DNA from: Desulfobacteraceae bacterium
GTDB lineage: Bacteria; Desulfobacterota; DSM-4660; Desulfatiglandales; HGW-15
DNA: 14,964 bases
Reading direction: 5' to 3'
Assembly: GCA_003819975.1 (NCBI GenBank)
Contig: RPPU01000034.1
Location: forward strand, 1-14,964
Part shown: positions 6,432-12,300 of the stretch, one piece after another
Layout of the letters: each line of letters opens with the position of its first letter
Numbering within the stretch: position 1 is the stretch's first letter
Program-made: the position numbers and the translations under genes
Notes under the pieces: generated by a model
The model's database searches: none
Seen by the model: the letters and a program-made list of their open reading frames with translations, nothing else
Told to the model about the DNA's origin: nothing

Positions 6432-6785
6432 ATGGAAAGGAATCCTTTTTTGGGTATCTGGCGTATTACTGAAATGGAGCAATGGGACCCGGATTTCATC
6501 AACGTTGAAGAGCAAGGCTATTTTAAGTTCGGCAAAGGCGACCAGGGCATTTTTCAGTTCGGTTATGTTCACGGCGACATGGATTATGAAATTGAGACGG
6601 TTGAAGGCAAGCCGCGCCTTGAATTTTCCTTTATCGGGAACGATGAGACGGATGAGATTAACGGCAGAGGCTGGGCGCGGATAGAAGATGACGGTAAAAT
6701 GTTCGGAAAATTGGCCTTCCATTGGGGAGAGCGGAGCTGGTTCAGGGCGAAGAAAAAAGTGAAACGCATACGGAGAAAAAAATGA
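6432..6785 (+). CDS. Small conserved protein with a WRITEME motif, unknown function
   Basis: A 117-residue, acidic-then-basic soluble protein. The N-terminus NPFLGIWRITEMEQWDPDFI and the centre GYFKFGKGDQGIFQFGYVHG recall a small family I have seen widely in bacteria and archaea, always without assigned function. The pattern of alternating aromatic and polar residues suggests a small beta-barrel. The tail from 105 onward, RAKKKVKRIRRKK, is strongly basic and could bind nucleic acid. GAAAGGA precedes the ATG. Its stop overlaps the start of the next short frame in an ATGA, so the two were probably co-translated. I recognise the family pattern, not a role. Confidence 0.8.
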   Translation: MERNPFLGIWRITEMEQWDPDFINVEEQGYFKFGKGDQGIFQFGYVHGDMDYEIETVEGKPRLEFSFIGNDETDEINGRGWARIEDDGKMFGKLAFHWGERSWFRAKKKVKRIRRKK

Positions 6786-6979
6786 GCAAAGAGGTGCGGT
6801 TGTTCGATAAAGCCGACGCTGCCGAGGCCATCAAGAAACTGGGGGAAGAAGACCTTGTTTTTTTGATAATTCCATTCGCTTCATCGATGTCCATCCGGGA
6901 AAATTGGCGCTATACAAAATTTTTTATAAATTCATATTCTGGCAGACATCCAGATGCGGGTCATCACCGAAATCCATAG
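6782..6979 (+). pseudogene. 5' remnant of a small conserved gene, truncated
   Basis: A 65-codon frame starting with an ATG inside ATGA (overlap with the upstream stop) and a good GGAG site 6 bp before it. The first 28 residues, MSKEVRLFDKADAAEAIKKL then GEEDLVFL, look like the start of a small conserved family that I remember continuing with NRLIVERLKL and a later small barrel domain of about 60 residues. Here the sequence changes abruptly after LVFL into IIPFASSMSI and a low-complexity tail. I therefore read it as a gene that kept its start and lost its 3' part. The family recollection is from memory; an intact short protein cannot be excluded. Confidence 0.5.
6924..6977 (-). pseudogene. 17-codon remnant of a minus-strand gene
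   Basis: An ATG at 6977 preceded by the very strong site TAAAGGAGGG and, further upstream, a good minus-strand promoter. Only 17 codons follow, MDFGDDPHLDVCQNMNL, before a stop. The peptide resembles the start of a small conserved family I remember reading LQNIEF and then a YRQ...LTDYDV segment. If one base was lost in the QNI/QNM codon, the shifted frame reads EFIKNFV, a stop, then RQFSRMDIDEA, which loosely fits that continuation. So this looks like a decayed gene. The frame is also open upstream of the ATG to 7232, but the ribosome-binding site favours 6977. A functional leader peptide is the alternative. Confidence 0.45.
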
Positions 6980-7010
6980 TCCCTCCTTTACCGGAACGGA
7001 TAAAAGTCGG

Positions 7011-7039
7011 AATATAAAATATTTCGGTTTGGGTGACAA
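7011..7039 (-). promoter_or_regulatory. Minus-strand sigma-70 promoter
   Basis: Read on the minus strand: -35 TTGTCA (7039-7034), a 17-bp spacer, then -10 TATATT (7016-7011), each one base from consensus. It points at the ATG at 6977 with a leader of about 30 nt and the ribosome-binding site TAAAGGAGGG. It shows that the short downstream frame once had, or still has, full expression signals. Confidence 0.55.
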
Positions 7040-7234
7040 GCCAAAATATAAAGGGAAATTTAACTGCCAATGTGCATAGTTTGCCTGTCCCATTTTTTAC
7101 AATTTGGTCATGGTTTTGGGTTGGCCCAAACCGCTCTTTGCCCTTGATCACCCGGATAACGCACATCTTCTCGGCGTGGGGGCTCATAACCATCAGGACC
7201 TCTTGGAAAAATAATGCTCCCTCATGCCGCATTA

Positions 7235-7263
7235 TTGATTTTTGAGATATCCTGTATTAAGAT
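7235..7263 (+). promoter_or_regulatory. Weak candidate promoter of the regulator/kinase pair
   Basis: TTGATT (7235-7240), 17 bp, then TAAGAT (7258-7263), about 50 bp before the regulator start. Both hexamers are two bases from consensus. No -24/-12 element was seen here, so the pair is probably not driven by sigma-54 itself. Confidence 0.3.
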
Positions 7264-7313
7264 GAAAATATAGTCCCGATTTTTAAGTCGCTCTGCGTGG
7301 AGGTTAAGGGATC

Positions 7314-8633
7314 ATGAGCTTTCAAATCCTGATTGTGGACGATGAAAAAGAGATGTGTCTTTCCCTGGCGGAAATTCTGTCCGCCAACGGGTTTCAGGCT
7401 TTGTACACGGTCGATCCTCTAGAAGTGCTCTCCACCCTGAACACCCATAAGATCGATCTGATCATCATGGACATGAAAATGCCCAAGCTCAAGGGCATCG
7501 ATCTTTTGAAAAACGTCAAGGCGGCCGATCCTTTAATCCCGATCATCATGATCACGGGCTATCCGTCCATTGAAAACGCGGTCAACTCCATGAAGTATGG
7601 GGCGCTCAATTTTTACATCAAACCGCTTAAAATCAAGGAGTTATTGAACGAGATTCAGCAATTGGCCAAATCGCGGCCGGAGATTGAAAGAAGCAATGAA
7701 ATTTTTCCGATTATCACTCAAAACCCAACCATGCACCGGATCATGGCCGAGATCACCAAGGTGGCCCGTACCGACGCGCCGGTTTTGATTACGGGTGAAA
7801 GCGGCACCGGCAAAGAATTGGCGGCCGGCGCCATTCACTTTCAGAGCCGGCGCAAAGACCGGTCCTGGATCAAGGTCAACTGCGCTTCCATTCCGGATAC
7901 GCTCCTGGAGAGCGAACTGTTCGGCCATGAAAAGGGTGCTTTTACCGATGCGATCAAAACCCGGGCCGGGAAGTTCGAGCTGGCCGACAGCGGCACCATT
8001 TTTTTGGATGAGATCGGGGATATGAGTCTGCAGACCCAACCCAAGATTTTAAGGGTGTTGCAGGACGGTGAAATCCAGCGCTTGGGCGGCATGGAGTCGA
8101 TTCGCACCGACGTGCGCCTCATCACGGCCACCAATAAAAAGATCGAACAGTTGTTGGATCCCAACCGTTTCCGGGCCGATCTCTACTACCGTATTTCGGT
8201 GGTCACGATTCATCTGCCGCCCTTACGGGAGAGAAAAGACGACTTGGTCCTCTTGACCGACTATTTTCTGAATTATTTCAACCAGATCTACAAGAAAAAC
8301 GTGCGCCAATTGTCGGAAGAGGTAAAGGCGCTTTTTATCCGGCATCAGTGGCCCGGCAATATCCGGGAGTTGAAGAACTGCCTGGAACGGGCCGTGATCT
8401 TCGCCGAAGCCGGGGAAGAGGAATTGGGCCGGCAACATTTGCCGGCCCAATACCGCGAAATCGTCGAGGGTTATTATCCGGGCGATTTGGACGACACGTA
8501 TGACGCCCTTACCAAGAAGAAAATAACGGAGGCCCTGGCCAAGAGTGACGGCGTGAAATACAAGGCAGCCGAATTTTTGCGCATTCACCGCAAAACGTTA
8601 TATAATAAAATGCGCAAACTCGGGCTGGAATGA
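7314..8633 (+). CDS. NtrC-family sigma-54 response regulator
   Basis: A 439-residue cytosolic transcription activator with three domains. The receiver (1-120) has Asp9-Asp10, the phospho-acceptor Asp53 in IIMDMKMP, Thr81 and Lys103. The AAA+ sigma-54 activation domain (about 135-370) has Walker A GESGTGKE (161-168), Walker B IFLDEIGD (229-236), RFRADLYYR arginine fingers (285-293) and LPPLRERKDD. The C-terminal Fis-type helix-turn-helix (about 400-437) reads ITEALAKS...AAEFLRIHRKTLYNKMRKLG. The sigma-54 contact loop reads GAFTDA (209-214 region) rather than the usual GAFTGA. GGAGG precedes the ATG. It is followed 86 bp later by the ABC-kinase fusion, its likely cognate sensor. The consensus -24/-12 promoter at 11142 is its obvious candidate target. 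Confidence 0.95.
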   Translation: MSFQILIVDDEKEMCLSLAEILSANGFQALYTVDPLEVLSTLNTHKIDLIIMDMKMPKLKGIDLLKNVKAADPLIPIIMITGYPSIENAVNSMKYGALNFYIKPLKIKELLNEIQQLAKSRPEIERSNEIFPIITQNPTMHRIMAEITKVARTDAPVLITGESGTGKELAAGAIHFQSRRKDRSWIKVNCASIPDTLLESELFGHEKGAFTDAIKTRAGKFELADSGTIFLDEIGDMSLQTQPKILRVLQDGEIQRLGGMESIRTDVRLITATNKKIEQLLDPNRFRADLYYRISVVTIHLPPLRERKDDLVLLTDYFLNYFNQIYKKNVRQLSEEVKALFIRHQWPGNIRELKNCLERAVIFAEAGEEELGRQHLPAQYREIVEGYYPGDLDDTYDALTKKKITEALAKSDGVKYKAAEFLRIHRKTLYNKMRKLGLE

Positions 8634-8642
8634 GAATCATTC

Positions 8643-8673
8643 CACCGCAAAGGGTCGCAGAGGACCGCAGAGA
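8643..8673. repeat. CGCAGA-type periodic spacer repeat
   Basis: The units CCGCAAAGGGT, CGCAGAGGAC and CGCAGAGAAA follow one another with a 10 to 11-base period between the regulator and kinase genes. It is the same type as 2479-2508. Confidence 0.55.
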
Positions 8674-8719
8674 AATAAACATCCGTGGCAATCCTGGCCA
8701 TTTGTGGTAAAAAAATGAT

Positions 8720-10540
8720 ATGAAATCCGATTCCCAAATCCTACTCTCCATGAAGAACATCCACCTCTTTTACGGGAACAAAGAGGCGTTGCGCGGGGTG
8801 GATTTCGATTTGTTCAAGGGGGAGATCCACGCCTTGATCGGCGCGCATCGCGCCGGCAAATCTTCGTTGGTGAAGATTCTGAGCGGAGCTTTGCGCAAGC
8901 AGAGCGGCGAGATTCAATATGCCGGCAAAAAGATCGATTATTTCACGCCCAAATCGGCCATTCAACACCGCATCGGAACGGTTTATCAGCACCTGAATAT
9001 CATTTCCTCTCTGAATGCCGTGGAAAACATTTTTGCGGGTCAATTGCCGCGAACCTGGTATGGCGGCATCGATTATGCGGACATTATCGCCAAAACCAAA
9101 ACGCTGTTCGCGGAACTCAAACTCAACTTCGACTTCAACTTGCCTCTGAACCGATTGTCGCTGGCCAAACAGCATATGGTCGAATTTGCCCGGGCTTTGG
9201 TCATGGATCCCGAGATGCTGATCCTGGACGAGATCTCCAGCAAGCTGACGCCGGAAGAGATGGAAAAGGTTTACACGCTCATACTGGCGCTTAAGAACCG
9301 GGGCACCGGTATTATTTATATTTCCCACAACATCGACGAGATCTTCGAGTTCGCGGACCGGGTCACCATTCTCAAAGAAGGCCATAAAGTGGATACGGAA
9401 CAGATCAAAGATCTGGACCGCTTCAAGCTGGTCAAGCTGACCTATTCTTTTGTGCTGAGCAGTGAAGAATTAAAAAGAAAAAATCAGGAGTTGTATCATT
9501 TCAAAAAATACAACGAGAATATCATCAAGAACATCCCGGTCGGCGTCATCATTCTGGACCCGGACGACAAGATTTACCTGATTAACTTTGCCGCGCTCAA
9601 GATCCTGGAGCTGGAGGAGGAATACCAACCGGAGCAGTCTTTCGAGGAACTGCTGAAAAATAAGGCTTTGGAAAGCAAAGCCGAAATCCTGGAAAAGGTC
9701 CGGTTGCGGGAAAAGTATTTATTGGAAGAGACCGCTTTCGGCGGCAACAAGATTTTGAAGATCAGCGTGTTGCCGTTCAAGGATGAGGATTATGTTTTCC
9801 TGGGCACCATTCTGCTGGTGGAAGACATTTCCCGGGATCATAACCTGAAACAATATATGCTGCGAACCGAAAAGATTTCTTCCATCGCCGAACTGGCGGC
9901 CGGGGTGGCCCATGAGATCAACAATCCCTTAGGCATTGTGCACAATTATCTCGAGCTTCTGAAAATGCGCGTGAGCGATCCGGACGGCCAAAACAAGCTG
10001 GAAAAAATCGAAAATGAAATGAACCGCATCAACAAGATCATCGGCAGTCTGCTCTCTTTTTCGAAATTCAATGAAGTGCCCATGCGCCATGTGGACCTGG
10101 TGGATATTTTTGACGAAGTTGTTTTGCTCCTGGATCACCGCATCAAAGCCAAGGCTATTGAGGTTAAACGCGAGGCCGGAGAAAGCCGGGCTTTCATCTT
10201 GGGCGATGAAGATAAACTCAAGCAACTCTTCATGAACCTGGTCATGAACGGGATCGAGGCGGTCCTGGCCGGCGGCCGGATCGAAACGGTTTTTACCAAC
10301 AACCGGGATCAGGGGTTTGTGGAGTTTTTCATTCAGGATAACGGCTGCGGTATTCCTCAAGAGATTCTGCCGCGCATTTACGACCCGTTTTTCAGCACCA
10401 AGGTGAATAAAAAGAATGCGGGCTTAGGCCTTTCGATCTGCCAGCACATCGTGGAATCGCACGGCGGGCTCATGACCTGCCTGAGCGAGCCGGGGCAATA
10501 CACACGGTTTGAAATCCGGTTTCCCTTGGTGCGCACCTAA
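8720..10540 (+). CDS. Sugar-ABC-ATPase / PAS / histidine kinase fusion
   Basis: A 606-residue protein without membrane segments. Residues 1 to about 240 match the first ATPase domain of RbsA/MglA-type sugar transporters: Walker A GAHRAGKSS (41-49), Q-loop Gln90 in TVYQHL, a signature position LSLAK (146-150), Walker B MLILDE (166-171) and switch His203 in YISHN. A charged linker (about 245-270) leads to a PAS domain (about 270-375). The kinase follows, with phospho-acceptor His398 in GVAHEINNP, N-box MNLVMNGIEA (505-514), G1 DNGCGI (540-545), F-box YDPFFST and G2 GLGLSI (569-574). Catalytic residues of both halves are present, although the ABC signature is degenerate. It would phosphorylate the upstream NtrC-type regulator. 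I infer that its ABC domain docks on a sugar permease or senses transporter state. The ATG has a weak ribosome-binding site. Confidence 0.93.
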   Translation: MKSDSQILLSMKNIHLFYGNKEALRGVDFDLFKGEIHALIGAHRAGKSSLVKILSGALRKQSGEIQYAGKKIDYFTPKSAIQHRIGTVYQHLNIISSLNAVENIFAGQLPRTWYGGIDYADIIAKTKTLFAELKLNFDFNLPLNRLSLAKQHMVEFARALVMDPEMLILDEISSKLTPEEMEKVYTLILALKNRGTGIIYISHNIDEIFEFADRVTILKEGHKVDTEQIKDLDRFKLVKLTYSFVLSSEELKRKNQELYHFKKYNENIIKNIPVGVIILDPDDKIYLINFAALKILELEEEYQPEQSFEELLKNKALESKAEILEKVRLREKYLLEETAFGGNKILKISVLPFKDEDYVFLGTILLVEDISRDHNLKQYMLRTEKISSIAELAAGVAHEINNPLGIVHNYLELLKMRVSDPDGQNKLEKIENEMNRINKIIGSLLSFSKFNEVPMRHVDLVDIFDEVVLLLDHRIKAKAIEVKREAGESRAFILGDEDKLKQLFMNLVMNGIEAVLAGGRIETVFTNNRDQGFVEFFIQDNGCGIPQEILPRIYDPFFSTKVNKKNAGLGLSICQHIVESHGGLMTCLSEPGQYTRFEIRFPLVRT

Positions 10541-10591
10541 CCGCCGGATAAAAGAAGCATATTTTTTTGTATCGAGATGTCCTCACCGGTA

Positions 10592-10613
10592 GGGGTTCAA
10601 AATTTTGAACCCC
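10592..10613. repeat. Perfect 22-bp palindrome
   Basis: The half-site GGGGTTCAAAA is followed directly by its reverse complement with no loop. It starts about 50 bp after the kinase stop codon. Without a loop it is better suited to dimeric protein binding or a cruciform than to a terminator. It may also be a dispersed palindrome. Confidence 0.7.
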
Positions 10614-10634
10614 CAACCCGGATAAACCGGAAGA

Positions 10635-10841
10635 CTTCAGCGAAGTGGGGTTCGCTTTTTCAGACGACAACTAATGGCATTCGGGCATTAATGGCAAGCG
10701 CCGCAATGATTAAATTTATTCGGTAACAGTCCCTATCATTCGGGTGCCGGCAAAGCATAAGTGTCGCGCTTGCCCATCTTACGATAACGTTTCGTGTTCA
10801 GGAAGTTACCGTCTGAAAAAACGAACCCCACTTCGTTGAAG
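10635..10841. repeat. 207-bp element with 32-bp inverted terminal repeats
   Basis: The left arm at 10635-10666 begins CTTCAGCGAAGTGGGGTTCG. The right arm at 10810-10841 is its reverse complement with two mismatches in 32 bp, and similarity continues a few bases inward. The 143-bp interior has a direct repeat TAATGGCA (10672, 10689), the palindrome TGCCGGCA, and the imperfect dyad GGCAAAGC...CGCTTGCC (10749-10774). There is no coding frame. A 7-bp GGATAAA lies just outside each arm (10620 and 10844), though not directly abutting. It could be a MITE-like element or the stem of a structured RNA. Confidence 0.55.
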
Positions 10842-11141
10842 GTGGATAAAAATTATAACCATTTTGAGCGCAATTTAACTTGTAAGATACTAATATCGCG
10901 CAGTAGAGGAACCAAGCAAAGAATATACATCTAAAAACAGTTCTGTAGGAGCCGGGGCCTAGTTTCTTCCTGAAATTGTTTTATTACACCTGACCTTACA
11001 GCTAATTTGAACGTGCAAAGAATTGCCCATTCGGCCACGGCCCTGTTGCGCGGAATGCACGTCGCCAAGTGCGGGTAATAACCATTTTGGAAAACTTATT
11101 GTATTTAAAGGAATATTCGGTCTTTCCGGCTGAACCGTGCT

Positions 11142-11157
11142 TGGCACGTTCGTTGCT
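11142..11157 (+). promoter_or_regulatory. Sigma-54 (-24/-12) promoter
   Basis: The sequence TTGGCACGTTCGTTGCTT (11141-11158) contains TGGCACG, four bases, then TTGCT, an essentially perfect match to the sigma-54 consensus. The invariant GG (11143-11144) and GC (11155-11156) are separated by exactly 10 bases. Transcription would start near 11168, giving a leader of about 95 nt before the binding-protein ATG at 11263. An NtrC-family activator is encoded 2.5 kb upstream in the same locus. Confidence 0.85.
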
Positions 11158-11165
11158 TTACCCGG

Positions 11166-11185
11166 AAGAGAGCAAACGCTCTTTT
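11166..11185 (+). other. Hairpin at the predicted mRNA 5' end
   Basis: AAGAGAGC and GCTCTTTT pair over 8 bp (one G-T) around the loop AAAC. It coincides with the predicted sigma-54 start site near 11168. The transcript would therefore begin with a stem, which could protect it from 5'-end decay, or act as a weak early terminator given the T-run. Confidence 0.4.
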
Positions 11186-11249
11186 CGATAAAAGAGCCAA
11201 GTAAGGTTTGAGGAAATACCGTAAGGTTATTATCCGCAATAAAATCACT

Positions 11250-11256
11250 AAGGAGG
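11250..11256 (+). promoter_or_regulatory. Strong ribosome-binding site
   Basis: AAGGAGG lies 6 bp before the ATG at 11263. It is the strongest such site in the window together with that at 6981-6990, and it fits an abundantly made binding protein. Confidence 0.8.
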
Positions 11257-11262
11257 AAAGTT

Positions 11263-12216
11263 ATGAGAAAATCGGTTTTGGTGTGGTTGGTTGGTTTGTT
11301 GGCCCTGGGCCTGGTATGGTCCCCGGCCTTTGGTCAGGCCAAGAAAAAGGTGGCGGTTTGTCTTCCCGGCACGGTCGAATTTTTCAGCGTGGAGAAAAAA
11401 GGCATTGACCGGGCGGCCCAGAAATACAATATCGAAGTCATCTATTCGGACGCGGAATGGGACGCGGGCAAACAGTTGGCCCAGGTTGAAAACTTTGTAG
11501 CCAGAAAAGTCGATCTGATCATGCTTTGCGCCAGCGATCCCCAGGCCCTGATGCCGGCGGTTGCGGCCTGTAAAAAAGCGAATATTCCGTTGATTACTTT
11601 CACGAATACGCTCGGACCGAATCCGGACGGCTCCCTCGACGGCGTTGTTTCATATATCGGCACCAATGAAATCAACATGGGCAAACTGCTCGGCCAAATG
11701 GCCGAGAAACTGCTCGGCAACAAAGCCGAAGCCAATATCGTGCTTTTGGAAGGCGCTCCGGGAACAGCCCCGCAACGTTTGCGCACTCAGGGTTTTAAAG
11801 AAGTGATCGCCAAACACCCCAAATGGCAGATCGTCTACAATCAGGCCATTGAAGGCTGGAAAAAAGAAGGCGCTTTGGCGGCCATGGAATCGTTTCTGCA
11901 AACCGGCAAGAAAGTGGATCTCGTGACCACGCATTGGTATTCGGCGGCCGCGGCCGCGTCCCAGGCCTTGCAAGAAGCCAAATATAACAAAAACAAAGTA
12001 TTTGTGACCGGTCTGGAGTTCAGCAAGGAATTAGTGCCGTTGATCAAATCCGGCAAAATCGACATGACGTCCAATTATTCGGTCGAGGAGACCGGTTTCA
12101 TGGCCATGGAAGCGGCCGCCAAATTTTTGAAAGGCGAAAAGATCCCGACTTTTATCGAACCCAAGGTCATTATCGTATCCAAAGACAACATTGATCAAGT
12201 AAAGCCAGAGCTGTAA
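11263..12216 (+). CDS. Periplasmic sugar-binding protein (RbsB-like, type I fold)
   Basis: A 317-residue solute-binding protein for an ABC sugar importer. An N-terminal Sec signal (MRKSVLVWLVGLLALGLVWS) ends in PAFG-QA, a likely signal peptidase I site. No lipobox cysteine is present, so it should be free in the periplasm. The mature part begins with the typical strand KKKVAVCLPG, then DAEWDAGKQLAQVENFVARK, DLIMLCASDPQALMPAV, a hinge region IPLITFTN, and TAPQRLRTQGFKEVI. These are hallmarks of the ribose/galactose/xylose-type peripla_BP_4 group. The sugar cannot be read with confidence. The gene has its own sigma-54 promoter and a strong ribosome-binding site, and it is followed by an intrinsic terminator that probably keeps its transcript far above downstream genes. 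Confidence 0.93.
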   Translation: MRKSVLVWLVGLLALGLVWSPAFGQAKKKVAVCLPGTVEFFSVEKKGIDRAAQKYNIEVIYSDAEWDAGKQLAQVENFVARKVDLIMLCASDPQALMPAVAACKKANIPLITFTNTLGPNPDGSLDGVVSYIGTNEINMGKLLGQMAEKLLGNKAEANIVLLEGAPGTAPQRLRTQGFKEVIAKHPKWQIVYNQAIEGWKKEGALAAMESFLQTGKKVDLVTTHWYSAAAAASQALQEAKYNKNKVFVTGLEFSKELVPLIKSGKIDMTSNYSVEETGFMAMEAAAKFLKGEKIPTFIEPKVIIVSKDNIDQVKPEL

Positions 12217-12232
12217 ACCTTTCTCCCCCCCG

Positions 12233-12273
12233 AAATACCCAGCTAGCCAAGGTTTTCTAGCTGGGTATTTTTT
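12233..12273 (+). terminator. Intrinsic terminator / attenuator
   Basis: Arms AAATACCCAGCTAG (12233-12246) and CTAGCTGGGTATTT (12257-12270) pair perfectly over 14 bp around a 10-base loop, ending in a run of six or more T. Flanking CCCC and GGGG (from 12227 and 12274) could extend the stem. It lies 17 bp after the binding-protein stop, where sugar ABC operons often place a partial terminator. Confidence 0.88.
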
Positions 12274-12300
12274 GGGGCTTTCATCGGGATATTCATCGGC

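Larger units (their letters stand above)
6980..7313. other. Spacer between the decayed genes and the regulator gene
   Basis: It contains the minus-strand promoter and ribosome-binding site of the 17-codon remnant. A minus-strand frame, 7232 down to 6978, is open and in phase with that remnant; it reads MSPHAEKMCVIRVIKGKERF in its middle, but I do not recognise it and it has no initiation signal of its own. The right end carries the leader of the response-regulator gene with GGAGG at 7298-7302. Confidence 0.4.
10541..11141. other. Large non-coding regulatory and repeat spacer
   Basis: About 600 bases between the kinase gene and the sigma-54 promoter, with no credible coding frame. It holds a perfect palindrome (10592-10613), a 207-bp inverted-repeat element (10635-10841), and an imperfect dyad TAGGAGCC/GGGGCCTA at 10946-10961. 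The dyad lies about 180 bp before the -24 box, a usual distance for NtrC-type enhancers, but the match is too weak to call an operator. The short sequence GGATAAA occurs at 10546, 10620 and 10844. Confidence 0.5.

Noticed and set aside
6924..7232. A 102-residue minus-strand protein in the full open frame
   Set aside because: The strong ribosome-binding site and promoter point to the internal ATG at 6977, the promoter lies inside the longer frame, and the upstream residues match nothing I know.
8741..9385. A 214-residue minus-strand frame opposite the kinase fusion
   Set aside because: It is the antisense shadow of the ABC domain, whose motifs are all on the plus strand.
10635..10841. Integron attC site
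   Set aside because: GTTAC-like bases occur near the arms, but no core RYYYAAC/GTTRRRY pair, integrase or cassette gene is present.
10541..11262. tRNA or rRNA gene in the large spacer
   Set aside because: I could not assemble a cloverleaf with a TTC-arm or find any rRNA-conserved segment.
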